Of a stretch of DNA of 64,000 bases, positions 1-9,300 are shown in pieces. The translations under genes were made by a program, and so were the position numbers. The DNA lies in the NCBI RefSeq assembly GCF_026965555.1, contig NZ_CP114040.1:8654001-8718000 (forward strand). The letters run 5' to 3'. The DNA is from Nannocystis punicea. Lineage in GTDB: Bacteria; Myxococcota_A; Polyangia; Nannocystales; Nannocystaceae. The notes under the pieces are model-generated. The model searched no databases. It was given only the letters and a program-made list of their open reading frames with translations, and was not told the origin of the DNA. Every line of letters begins with the position of its first letter. Position 1 is the first letter of the stretch.

Positions 1-204
1 AACTTCAACGCGCCCGCAGACTCGCCCCCGACCTTCGACGCGATCGTGCCGATGCGAGAGATGCAGCGCAGGTACGCCGCCTGGGTCCTCGAGCAGGTCG
101 ACGGGATCCGCGCGCACGCGGCCCGCCGCCTCGGCATCGACGTCAAGACCCTCGGCCGCCTGCTCGGCACGCAGGAGACCGGCGACCTCGAGGTGAAGGA
201 CTGA
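1..204 (+). CDS. C-terminal end of sigma-54-dependent (NtrC-type) regulator, partial
   Basis: The window opens inside a gene; 67 codons in frame 1 run to a TGA at 202-204. The residues form a Fis-type helix-turn-helix: MREMQRRYAAWVLEQ, then ARRLGIDVKTLGRLL. This is the DNA-binding domain found at the C-terminus of bacterial enhancer-binding proteins that activate sigma-54 promoters. The AAA+ and sensory domains lie upstream of the window, so the signal it senses cannot be judged. It is followed by a 557 bp stretch without a convincing gene. Confidence 0.8.
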   Translation, partial: NFNAPADSPPTFDAIVPMREMQRRYAAWVLEQVDGIRAHAARRLGIDVKTLGRLLGTQETGDLEVKD

Positions 205-761
205 AGAGACTGGTCCGCTCGCCGGCCCCCGAAACCGCCGATGGGTCGAGCGCCGAGGAGATGGACCCCCGGTGATCGTCGAGTGACACCACCGACACCT
301 CGACCCCGTCGCCCAACTCCCTCGCTACCGGCGGTCGCTGACCGCCGCCTCTCGCCGCTGTCCGCGGTGGCGGTGTCGCCCCTGGTCGGCCCGCGGGCCA
401 CCGCAATGACGCATTCGGCGTAGTCGCACCCGGCCGCGATCCGGCCGGTGAGACCGTCGTGCCCTCCAATCGACGCCTCGATCCGGCGCTCGCCATGCTC
501 CATCGAATCACGCGCTCATTCGTATGAGCCGCGGAACCGCGCGGCCACACGCGGACGGCAGGTCACGTCTTCACAATCCGAACTCCCGCAACGGCTGTGT
601 GAGCGCGAAGCGCCCGTACGATGGCCGAAGGGTGCGTCATCCTCGAATTTCGCCACGTCCATCGCCGTCCCCCGCGAGAGGGCCCGCCCATGATCGCCGC
701 GCTCGGCAGTCGTCACGGGTCTCGCATACTGGCGCGCGATGCGTCCTGTTCGCGCTCTCGA
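205..761. other. Intergenic stretch without a supported gene
   Basis: It lies between the regulator end and the convergent minus-strand gene at 762-1325. The open frames here are short, Arg/Pro-rich and resemble no family. No hairpin followed by a T-run was seen. Confidence 0.5.
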
Positions 762-1325
762 TCAGCGCAAGTTGTTGTTCTGCTGGATCCCGGTGACCGT
801 GACCGTGCTTTTGGGCGCATAGAAAATGTTGCCGCCGCCGAAGTTCACGGTCGGCTCGGGAGGCGCAGCTCGAAGAGGCTCTGGCTCGCGCTCCATGGGT
901 GGGACGACGGGTCGCTCCTCCACGCGCCGTGGCGCAGTGGTTGTCCATTGCCGCCCGGCGGCGAAGGCGACAAGCCCCAGCGCCGCGGCGACCGCGACCA
1001 GCAACCACCGGCGAGGTCGACGCGGGCGCGGTGGATCGGCCGGCCTCGAGCACATCCAGCGATCCGCGATGTCGTCGATCTCGCGTGCCCTTCGCGGGCG
1101 CTGCGCGCGGAGTCGGACGAAGAACTCGGCGTCGAGCAGACCCCGGCGCTCGAGGCCACGCACGAGCGCGTGCGCGACGTCGGCGTGTCCCGCCTGAGCG
1201 CCAGGGAGTTCGTGCTCGAGGTCCCCGGCGTCGGCGACTTGGACTGGAAAGCGACGCAATTCCTCGACGGCGAACAGCTCCGTGAGGAGTCGGGCGAGCA
1301 CGGCGAGGTCCTGGCGGTGGGCCAT
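762..1325 (-). CDS. Membrane-anchored death-like / effector-associated domain protein
   Basis: 187 residues. Residues about 5-90 form an all-helical domain with the pattern LARLLTELF, then ELRRF, an LPG turn, LVRGLERRGLLDAEFF and a closing RPRRAREI. I read this as a bacterial death-like/effector-associated adaptor domain, which in known conflict systems recruits partners through homotypic contacts. A Pro/Arg spacer and one membrane helix (WLLVAVAAALGLVAF, about 105-120) follow. The roughly 60-residue tail, probably periplasmic, ends with FGGGNIFYAPKSTVTVTGI and an Asn run. A closely similar GGGN-x-F...SGI motif occurs near the N-terminus of the protein encoded 15 bp upstream (1341-5006). The two genes are probably one operon. 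The family assignment is from pattern only. Confidence 0.7.
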   Translation of the reverse strand: MAHRQDLAVLARLLTELFAVEELRRFPVQVADAGDLEHELPGAQAGHADVAHALVRGLERRGLLDAEFFVRLRAQRPRRAREIDDIADRWMCSRPADPPRPRRPRRWLLVAVAAALGLVAFAAGRQWTTTAPRRVEERPVVPPMEREPEPLRAAPPEPTVNFGGGNIFYAPKSTVTVTGIQQNNNLR

Positions 1326-1340
1326 GATGGCGGTCGCAAT

Positions 1341-4300
1341 TCAGAAGGCGTCGACGGCGGCTTCGATCCACCCTGTCAGCAAGATATCCGTCGCCCCGCC
1401 GTCGCGCCACACACGCAGCGTCGCTGGCGCCGGCGAGTAAAGGCCCGCGAACGGATCAGGGGCCGCGCCGAGGCACGCGCCGTTGTGCCGGAGCAGGATG
1501 TCACCGATCCGGAAGCCCGCGCGCAGCCCGTCCCACCCGATATCGAGGATGACGACGCCGCGACAGTCCTCGAGCGTCGCGCCATGGCTCGCCCTTTCGA
1601 GGCCCGCCCGTCCGCGCGTGGTCAGCTCGTGGGCCACCGCGAGGTCGGTCGCCACGCGTCCGAGCGTGACCAGCCGGGCATAGGCGCTCCGCGCCGCCTC
1701 ACCACCCTGGGTGCCCAGGAGGAGCGCCCGATGCATTGCCAGCTCGGACTCGCCCTCGAGCACTTGCAGCTCCGCGAGGGCGACCTCCCCCTCCGCGAGC
1801 GCGGCGCCGGCGACGGCGGAGTCCAGCGCCTGCAGCCAGAGGATCTTGGCCTTCCCGTGCGAATGCGGCGCGCCGGCCGTCCGCCGCGCCGCCTCCCCGT
1901 AATGGTGCGAGGCCTGGCGGTAGCTTCCCATATCGACATGGGCTGTCGCAATGTTGGTGTGGGCCGCGGCCTCGCCCGCCACGTCGCCCACCCGCCGGAA
2001 CACCGCGAGGGCCTCGCTATAGTGCTCGCGCGCCTTCGCGTGCGCGCCGAGGTCGTGATGAACGCTGCCGATGGCATTCAACGTGCGTCCTTCACCGGCC
2101 AGCTCGCCGGCCTGACGGAGCAGCGCCAGCGCCTTGTCGTAGTGCGCGAGCGCCTGGCGCGTGTCCCCGCGCTCGCGGTGCACGTGGCCGATGTTGGCGT
2201 GCGACTTGCCTTCGCCCAAGGTGAACCCGGCAGCTTCGCTGAGGGCCAGCGCCTCTTGATAGGCCGCCAGCGCCCGCTCCGGATCGTCCTTCTGCGCGAC
2301 CAGGCCGATGTTGTTGAGCAGGATCGCCGTCAACATCGGCGCGTCGAGCTCACGCATCAGCGTCCGCGATCGTTCGTAGTACAGCGACGCGGCGCGCAGA
2401 TCGTCCATTTGATAATGGACGTAGCCGGTGTCGTTGAGGATCATGGCCTCGATGACCGGCAGGTTCTTCCCGGTGACGAGCCTCAGCCCCTGCTCGTAGA
2501 GATCCATGGCCCTCTGACGGTCTCCGAGCGAGGCATGGACCGAAGCGAGGCTCCGGAGCAACTGCGCCTCTTCGGCGACTGCGTTCATCCCGCGGAGCAA
2601 CTGCAGCGCGTCCTCGAGGTAACGCAGCGCCAGTCGCAGCTCGTGGCGCCGCGCATGGACCATGCCGATGTGGGCGAGGACGGCCGCGCGCGTGGCGACG
2701 TCGCCGGACTTCGCCAGCGGCACCAGCGCCCGCTCGAGGTACTCCATGGCACGCTCGGCCTGTCCGAGCAACAGCTCGAGCAGGCCGAGGTCTTTGAGCG
2801 CGTTGGCCTCGCCCTCCCGGTCGTGGGCGTCCTCGGCCAGGTGCAGCCCTCTTTCATAGCAGTCGCGCGCCTCCGACATGCGCCAGGCGTCGCGGTGAAT
2901 GTCGCCGAGGTTGAGGAGCACGGCCATCTCCACGTCCGTGGCTTGCGACTCGCGCGCGAGCACGAGCGCCCGCTCGGCCTGCTCCAGCGCCGCCTTCGAC
3001 TCGCCCATCGCGTGGCGAACCGCGCTGATGTTGTGGAGCGCCCTGGCCTCGGCCGCAGGGCTCCTGGCCTGCTTGGCGAGCGCCAGCGCGGTCTGGAGCA
3101 GCTCGAGCGCCGCCCTCGGTCGACCGAGGGAGCAATGCAGTCGGCCGATCTTGTCCAGGATCTCCGCCTGCTTGACGAGGTTCTGCGTCGATTGATGGCC
3201 GCGCAGCGCCCTGTCGTAGTAATCGAGCGCCTGGTCGCGGCGCCCGAGTTCGACCTGAAAATCGCCGATCACAGTCAGCGCCACCGCCTCCTCGTCGGGG
3301 ATGCCCATCTTCTTGAGCAGCGGGAGCCGCTGCTCGAGCAGCGCCAGCGCCTCCTCGCCGTGTCCGAGTTGCTCATGTAGGCCGGCGAGGTGTTTGAGCA
3401 CTTCGGCCTCGAGCGTGATTTCCTTCGCCTCGCGCGCGCGCGCCAGCGACTCTTCCAGCAACTCGAGCGCCTTCGCCTCCTCGTCGCGCCGGAAGTGGAC
3501 CATGCCGATGCTGCTGAGCGCGAGCGCCATCCCACCGGCGTCGCCGGCCTCTCGCCGCGCCGCCAGCACCTCCTCGAGGCATGCGAGCGCCTCCGCCGCC
3601 TCTCCCCGCGCGAGGTGGACGGAGCCGATGTTGTGCAGCGCGGTCGCCTCCTCGACCCCGTTGCCGATCTCGCGCTGCAGCGCGAGCGCCTCGCGAAAGT
3701 GTTGCAGCGCCCTGCGATCGGCGCGCAGCATCATGTGCGCCAGGCCGAGGTTGTTGAGCGCGACTGCTCGCCCGGCCGCGTCTCCGGCCGCCGAGAACAG
3801 CGGCAGCGATCGCTGATAGTGCTCGATGGCCTTGCGGTACAGGGCGGGCGACTCCTGCTGCTGGCCGAGGTACATAGACGCCCACCCGAGGTTGCTCGTG
3901 GCCGACGCCTTGCACGCCGCGTCGTGCGACGGGCAGCGCCGTAGGGCCGACTGCAGGATCGCACTCGCCTCGGCCGCTCGACCTGCGAGCAGATAGATGG
4001 CGCCGAGTGACCCCTGCAGGTCGGCGAACCCATGCTTCGGGAACCCCGGGAGCTTCTGCGCCCGCGAGAACACGGTCGCCGCCGCGCCGAAGTGACCGCG
4101 ACGGGCCGCATCCACGGCCAGGACGCTGTGGAACAGCGCGAGCGGCTCGGCGGTCGCCAGCCGGGGGAAGTCGAGGTCGAGCACACCGGTCGCCACGGGC
4201 GACGATCTGCTGCGCGCGCTCTCGGTCTCGAGCCGCGGCCACCACACGAGGGTAAGATAAGTCTTGAACCGATCGCGCCCGTTCGCCGTGAGCCGGAAAG

Positions 4301-5006
4301 AATCACGACCCTCGGCGATCGGCTGGCGCGTAGCGAACATCGCCCCGAGGTTCGGCGCCGCCTCGGCCGCCCCCCACATCACGGCGTCGGCCTCCCAGAC
4401 GCGCCCGAGCGTTCGCGCCTCCGCGTGTCCGTTGATGATGCACGGGACGTACACCACCTGCAGCGCCGCGGGATCGATCCCCGCCTCGCGCAGCGTCGGA
4501 TCCCTGGAGAACTCTTCCGCGACGTACTCGGGGATCTTCCGCTCGAGCGCCAGGCTCACCGACTCTCCAAAGTCCTCGGCGTCGGGGCCGGACCCGACGA
4601 AGCGCGTGATCACCAGCTTCAGGCCGTCGCTATCGGCGAACCCGCGCGTGAACATTTTGGGCTCACAGCGACCCATCCGCGCCGAGGCCGGCGCCACGGA
4701 CGAGATCGACTTGATGCCCGAGATCTCGATATGGCAATTTTCCCCGGTACAAACGAACGGGTTGCCACCGCCGAGATACATGGCGGATCCTGCGGCACGC
4801 TCCGCGGCGGCCACAGATTCGGCGGCCAGCTCCGGACTCGTCGGAGCTGCGGGGATCGGCGCCGCATCGGACGCGTTCGCCACCGCCTCCGGGGCCTGTT
4901 CGGGCTCGCGGACCGCCGACCCACATTGTCCAAGGGACAGGGCTGCCAGGAGTACACCTGGACCGGCCACCCGGCGCCGAGCCGCTTGATCGCGCGGGTG
5001 ATTCAT
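1341..5006 (-). CDS. Large exported TPR-repeat protein with C-terminal PDZ-like domain
   Basis: 1221 residues. The N-terminus is signal-like (hydrophobic stretch ending LSLGQC); the lipobox is imperfect because Q precedes the Cys. Residues about 75-100 carry YLGGGNPF...HIEISGI, matching the tail of the next protein in the operon. Residues about 110-285 form an unassigned domain. From about 290 to 1100 there are many tandem tetratricopeptide repeats (recurring ALNNLGLAH, ALHNIGSVH and AIGSVHHDLG cores), which normally scaffold protein-protein contacts. The last 70 residues (LRAGFRIGDILLRHNG) look like a PDZ peptide-binding domain. The ATG at 5006 is preceded by a short GGAG. It is probably a scaffold or sensor paired with the membrane protein at 762-1325; the ligand is unknown. 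Confidence 0.8.
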   Translation of the reverse strand: MNHPRDQAARRRVAGPGVLLAALSLGQCGSAVREPEQAPEAVANASDAAPIPAAPTSPELAAESVAAAERAAGSAMYLGGGNPFVCTGENCHIEISGIKSISSVAPASARMGRCEPKMFTRGFADSDGLKLVITRFVGSGPDAEDFGESVSLALERKIPEYVAEEFSRDPTLREAGIDPAALQVVYVPCIINGHAEARTLGRVWEADAVMWGAAEAAPNLGAMFATRQPIAEGRDSFRLTANGRDRFKTYLTLVWWPRLETESARSRSSPVATGVLDLDFPRLATAEPLALFHSVLAVDAARRGHFGAAATVFSRAQKLPGFPKHGFADLQGSLGAIYLLAGRAAEASAILQSALRRCPSHDAACKASATSNLGWASMYLGQQQESPALYRKAIEHYQRSLPLFSAAGDAAGRAVALNNLGLAHMMLRADRRALQHFREALALQREIGNGVEEATALHNIGSVHLARGEAAEALACLEEVLAARREAGDAGGMALALSSIGMVHFRRDEEAKALELLEESLARAREAKEITLEAEVLKHLAGLHEQLGHGEEALALLEQRLPLLKKMGIPDEEAVALTVIGDFQVELGRRDQALDYYDRALRGHQSTQNLVKQAEILDKIGRLHCSLGRPRAALELLQTALALAKQARSPAAEARALHNISAVRHAMGESKAALEQAERALVLARESQATDVEMAVLLNLGDIHRDAWRMSEARDCYERGLHLAEDAHDREGEANALKDLGLLELLLGQAERAMEYLERALVPLAKSGDVATRAAVLAHIGMVHARRHELRLALRYLEDALQLLRGMNAVAEEAQLLRSLASVHASLGDRQRAMDLYEQGLRLVTGKNLPVIEAMILNDTGYVHYQMDDLRAASLYYERSRTLMRELDAPMLTAILLNNIGLVAQKDDPERALAAYQEALALSEAAGFTLGEGKSHANIGHVHRERGDTRQALAHYDKALALLRQAGELAGEGRTLNAIGSVHHDLGAHAKAREHYSEALAVFRRVGDVAGEAAAHTNIATAHVDMGSYRQASHHYGEAARRTAGAPHSHGKAKILWLQALDSAVAGAALAEGEVALAELQVLEGESELAMHRALLLGTQGGEAARSAYARLVTLGRVATDLAVAHELTTRGRAGLERASHGATLEDCRGVVILDIGWDGLRAGFRIGDILLRHNGACLGAAPDPFAGLYSPAPATLRVWRDGGATDILLTGWIEAAVDAF

Positions 5007-5623
5007 CGCTCCGACTTAGGAGTGCCGCGGCGCGAGCGATCGATCATCGCGGCTTGACGAATTCGGCGCGTGCGAGTCCTCCCTTGAGGGGTAGGTGAGC
5101 CACGTTTCTTGATCTATCGCGCCAGCGGCGGGTTGAACAAGGTGCCACCGCCTTCAAGAGCTCGATGAAACGGCTGTTCCACAGCGATGAAGAAGAGCGC
5201 CTGGGCGCCTGGGCGCGGCTCGATGCTCTCCGCGCCTCGGTCGTCACATCGTGCTCCCGTGCCCCTCGAGGGCTTCGAACCGTCCCACCCATTTCCCAGC
5301 CACCGCCCGTGCGGCCGGACCTTGCCGCGCTGTAGGGCGAGCTCGCGTTCGGCGTTGATTGACCTGAGCAACCGGACCATCTTGTTCCCGGAGTCGATGC
5401 TGCGCGAGATCGAGGCAGTGGCCGCGAGCGATCGCTCTCCTTCGTCATGCGCCGCGCCTGGCAGCTCGCGGCGCCGGAGCTCCTGACCTCCCTGCCGCGA
5501 GCTGAGCCGCCTCCGGCACTCGCCCGAGAGGCGGGCCGCGACCTCCACCGTTCCCCACATTCCCGTGACCTGTCCCCGAAGACCTTCCACGCTCGAGCCC
5601 ACGACACCCACGTGATCGCGGGC
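5007..5623. other. Intergenic stretch, no confident gene
   Basis: It lies upstream of the TPR gene and downstream of the lipoprotein gene at 5624. A minus-strand open frame at 5114-5611 (165 codons) has no recognisable domain, start signal or codon pattern. A short CCTC-CCTT-GAGG hairpin sits near 5078-5089. The sense strand near 5260-5285 reads like the EGFEPSHP-type spurious ORFs common beside recombinase genes, but no integrase is visible. Confidence 0.4.
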
Positions 5624-6391
5624 TCAGCGCTGCACGGGCTCGAGCTCGAGGCGCGCGATCGACAGCTGCAACCACGCATCGAACGCCTGCGCCTCGATCG
5701 TGAACAGGTAATCGCGCCAGCGCCACCGCTGCGGCCTCTCTTCGGTCCCGACATGCGTCTCCAGCCGCTCCGGCGCGGCTCTGAACGGCTGGTACTCGAC
5801 CGCGACCAGCAGCGGCGGCGGCTCGCCGGCCTCGATGTGCTTGGTCGAGTGACCGAGGAACTTCATCCGCGTGCTGCCGAGCTCGACCTCGCCGCCCCGC
5901 TGGACGCGCGCCGCGATCGGCTCGCCCGGCCGCACCCGCTCGGTGACTTGCTCGGCCACCACCACCAGTCGCGGCGCCCGCGTCGGGTCCTCCACCTCGA
6001 CGACCTCGACGCGATAGCGGTCGAACCACGCCTCGCGCACCGACTCGTAGCCCGCCGAGAGCAGGCTGATCTCGCGGCTGACGGGCGCCCCCAGGCCCTC
6101 GAAGATCAGCGCCAGGGTGATGCCGCTGCCGGCGGGATAGCTGCCGTCGGGGCTCGCCGCGATCGACTCCACCGTCACGTTCGAAAAATGCACCGTGACC
6201 CCGCCGCCGAGCGCGAGCCGCTCGTTCGGGGCCAGCGTCGTACGGGCCGCAGGCGCGGCGGCGACGGGTGCGGAGGGCGGCTGCATCGTCGGCGGGGGAG
6301 CCGGGGCTGCGCACGCCCCGAGCAGGCAGGCCACGAGGCAGCGGCGCACCGCCGCAGGATCGCCGATCGCCGGGCGCACCGCGACCCTCAC
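5624..6391 (-). CDS. Small lipoprotein, probable partner of the alpha-2-macroglobulin
   Basis: 255 residues from a GTG at 6391 that overlaps the stop of the upstream gene (GTGA, 4 bp), so it is translationally coupled to the macroglobulin gene. The N-terminus ends in a lipobox (LLGAC, Cys about 27), followed by an Ala/Pro spacer. The remaining 210 residues look like a beta-rich globular domain (VTVHFSNVTVESI, ITLALIFEGL, DYLFTIEAQAFDAWLQL). I do not recognise the family. Coupling suggests it is made with, and acts beside, the periplasmic macroglobulin. A plain envelope lipoprotein of unrelated function is the alternative. Confidence 0.7.
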   Translation of the reverse strand: MRVAVRPAIGDPAAVRRCLVACLLGACAAPAPPPTMQPPSAPVAAAPAARTTLAPNERLALGGGVTVHFSNVTVESIAASPDGSYPAGSGITLALIFEGLGAPVSREISLLSAGYESVREAWFDRYRVEVVEVEDPTRAPRLVVVAEQVTERVRPGEPIAARVQRGGEVELGSTRMKFLGHSTKHIEAGEPPPLLVAVEYQPFRAAPERLETHVGTEERPQRWRWRDYLFTIEAQAFDAWLQLSIARLELEPVQR

Positions 6392-9300
6392 TCGACGATC
6401 ACCTTCGCGCTCCACCCGCGGCCGAACGTCTCCGGGTGGTACATCTCCTCGGCCTTCGGCGGCGGCACCACGAACACCCCCGGCGTCGTCGCCAGCGCCA
6501 CGTACGTGTACGTGTGCACGCCCTCCCACAGCAGCGACGTGAACGCCTCGGCCCGCTCGTCGCGCAGGTTCTGGTGCTCGAACCACGGGCGGTTCCACCA
6601 CCACCACGGCGACTGCTTGCTCATCGCCTGCGGGTCCTCCGGCAGCGAGCCCGTGGTCATCAGCGCCGGGTTCTGCGGCTCGAGACCCGCGGGCAGCGGG
6701 TCGACCAGCGCCACGTGGTAGCGCCGCGTCGGCGCCACCATCGTCAGCCGCACCCGCACGCGCGCCCCGCCCTTGATCCGCCAGGTCCCGTCGGCGTCGC
6801 GCGACACGTCCTTCGGGTCGTCGATCGCCTCGTACGCGCGGTCGACCACGAAGCCGTGGTCGGCCGGCGGCATCAGCATGTCGCTCGGCGCGTAGCGCAT
6901 CCCGATCCGGTAGTACAGGCGGCCCTTGCCCTCCTTCTGCAGGATCAGGTCGCCGGACCCGATCTCGGCCACGTCGGCCATCGGGATGTCGATCCGGCGG
7001 CGGTCGGTCTGGCGGCCGACGAACTTCTGCTCGCCGGCGTAGCGCGGCCCGAGCCACGCGCGGGCCACGAAGTCGGGCTCGATCTTCTCGTACGTGTTGA
7101 AGTAACGGTCGAGCGCCACCAGCACGAACGCATTCTCCTGCGTGCTCGTCCACCGGCCGGCCTTGCGGTGGGCCATCAAGCCCTCGACCAGCTTCGGGAT
7201 CAGGTCGCTCTTCGGCTGATCGGCGATCAGCGCCTCGAGCATCAGCGCGTCGACGCGGCGGTCCGAGTGCAGCAGCACGTGGCCGGCGTCGCTGTACGAC
7301 GTCACGAAGTGGGCCGCGCCCGCGGTCTCCTCGGCGCGGTTGCGGACGATCCGCCGGATCGCCTCGAGCTCGCTCGTCGACGCCGCGTCGCCCTGCAGCG
7401 CCGAGTACAGCCACGCGACCGCCTCCAGCCCCATCTTCTCGACCCCGCCGGCTTCCTTGATCAGCGCCCGCGCCTCGGTCGGGTCGCCGTGGCCGAGCTG
7501 GCGCAGGGTGTAGAGCGCGTAGGCCCGCAGCACCTGCTTCTCGACCGGCCCGTAGGACTCGGGGATCCGGTAGCGGATCGACTGCAGGTACGAGACTGCC
7601 TTTCGGGTCATGTCCTTCGAGACACCAAAGCCCTTGGCGTCGGCGCGGGCCAGCGCGTGGGCCACGTGGATCGACAAATAGGGGTACGAGCGCTCGCCCC
7701 AGCGCCAGAAGCCCCAGCCGCCGTCGTGGTTCTGCAGCTTGCCGAGGCGCAGCAGGTCCTGGCGCACGCTCGCCTCGAGCTCCTTCGGCGGCGGCAGGCC
7801 CTCGGCGGCGAACGCGGTCAGGACGTCGCGCAGCGCCGCGATCGCCATCACCCGCGACGACACCTGCTCGGCGCAGTCGAACGGGTAGCGGACCAGGTAC
7901 AGCAGCGCGTCGGTCAGCCCGGCCACCGCGGTCGAGGTCGTCGTCACCTCGAGCCCGCCGAACTCGCGCCACACCCCGGCCGGCGCTTTGACCGGCTGGG
8001 CCACCGCGCCGCTGTCGAGCGTGCCGTAGGTCGCGAACGCCTCCGTGGTCGCCGGCGTCCACACCGGCAGCGACAGCTCGGCCGCGTCGGAGTGCTGGCC
8101 GCTCGCGGCCGCGAACTGGAACCGCGCGGTGCCGGCCATCTCGGTGGTGGTCGGGAACCTGACCTCGACCCGGTCGCCGGCCGGCACCTGCACCTTGCGA
8201 CCTGTCCCTGCGGTCAGCTTGGCATTGGCCGCGCGGACCGCCACCTCGACCGTCAGCGCCTTCTTGCCCTGGTTCTGCACCACCACCGGCAGCTCGACCT
8301 TGTCGCCGAAGTTGAGGAAGCGCGGCGGCGACGGCCGCACCATCAGCGGCCGGCTGGCGGTGACCGTCGCCTCGCCGCCGCCGAACGCGTTGACGCCCCC
8401 GGCCGCGACCGCCATCACCCGGTAGCGAGTCAGGTTGTCCGGCAGCTTGAGCTCGACCTGCGCCTGGCCCTCGCTGTCCGTCGGGACAGCCGCGGCGAAC
8501 AGCGCCAGCGCGCTGAAGTCGGTCCGCAGGGCGATCGCCGCGTCCTCCTGCGCGCCGCTGTCGCGTTCGAGGGCGTCGCCCGCCTCGTCCTTCTTGGCGG
8601 TCTCGCGCTGCCTGGCGTCCGGCATCGTCGGGGCCTCCACCGGCGCCGGATCCGGCGCGGCCATGCCGGGGCTCGACTTGGCCTTCCGCTTCGGCGACTC
8701 CTCCGCGCGGTCGTAGCCGCCGTCGTCGCGCGAACCGCCGGTCGGCCCGGCCGCCTGCAGCTTCGCCAGGTCGGGCCGCGCCAGCAGCAGCAGCTCGCGC
8801 AGGTGATGCTCGCGCACCCCGCCGTCGCGGTCGACGTAGAACGTCGCCACCGGATCGGGCCAGCGGTAGCCCGTCAGCGACAGCAACGCCTCGTCGACCA
8901 CCGCCAGCGCCACCTCGCCGCCGGCGACCGGCTTGCCCTCGGCGTCGCGCAGCTCGACGTCGACCACGGTCTTCGCGCCGGGCGGCAGCTCCTCGTCGCG
9001 CGGCTTGACCGTCAGCTGCAGCGTGCGTCGCCGCGGCGGGACCCGCAGGTTGAGCGCGCCGGCGGCGTAGGCTGGCCGCGGGGACAGGCTCGGATCGACC
9101 GTCCCGTCGTCGCGGGTCCGCGGGGCCGCGCCGACCAGATCGACGTGCACGTGCAGGTTGGGCACGTGCGCCTCCTCGATCGGCACCCGCAGCTTGGCCG
9201 CGCCGTCCTCGACCTTGAACCGCTCGCTGCGCACCAGGCCCGAGCGGCGGATCGTCAGCACCCCCTCGGCCCGCGGCCACGGCGACACCACCAGCAGCTC

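Noticed and set aside
621..3380. A 919-codon plus-strand open frame opposite the TPR gene
   Set aside because: Shadow frame of the repeat-rich minus-strand gene; composition is not protein-like.
5255..5290. GGTTCGAA on the minus strand, like a tRNA T-loop
   Set aside because: The flanking bases cannot form a T-stem, and no acceptor or anticodon arm is found.
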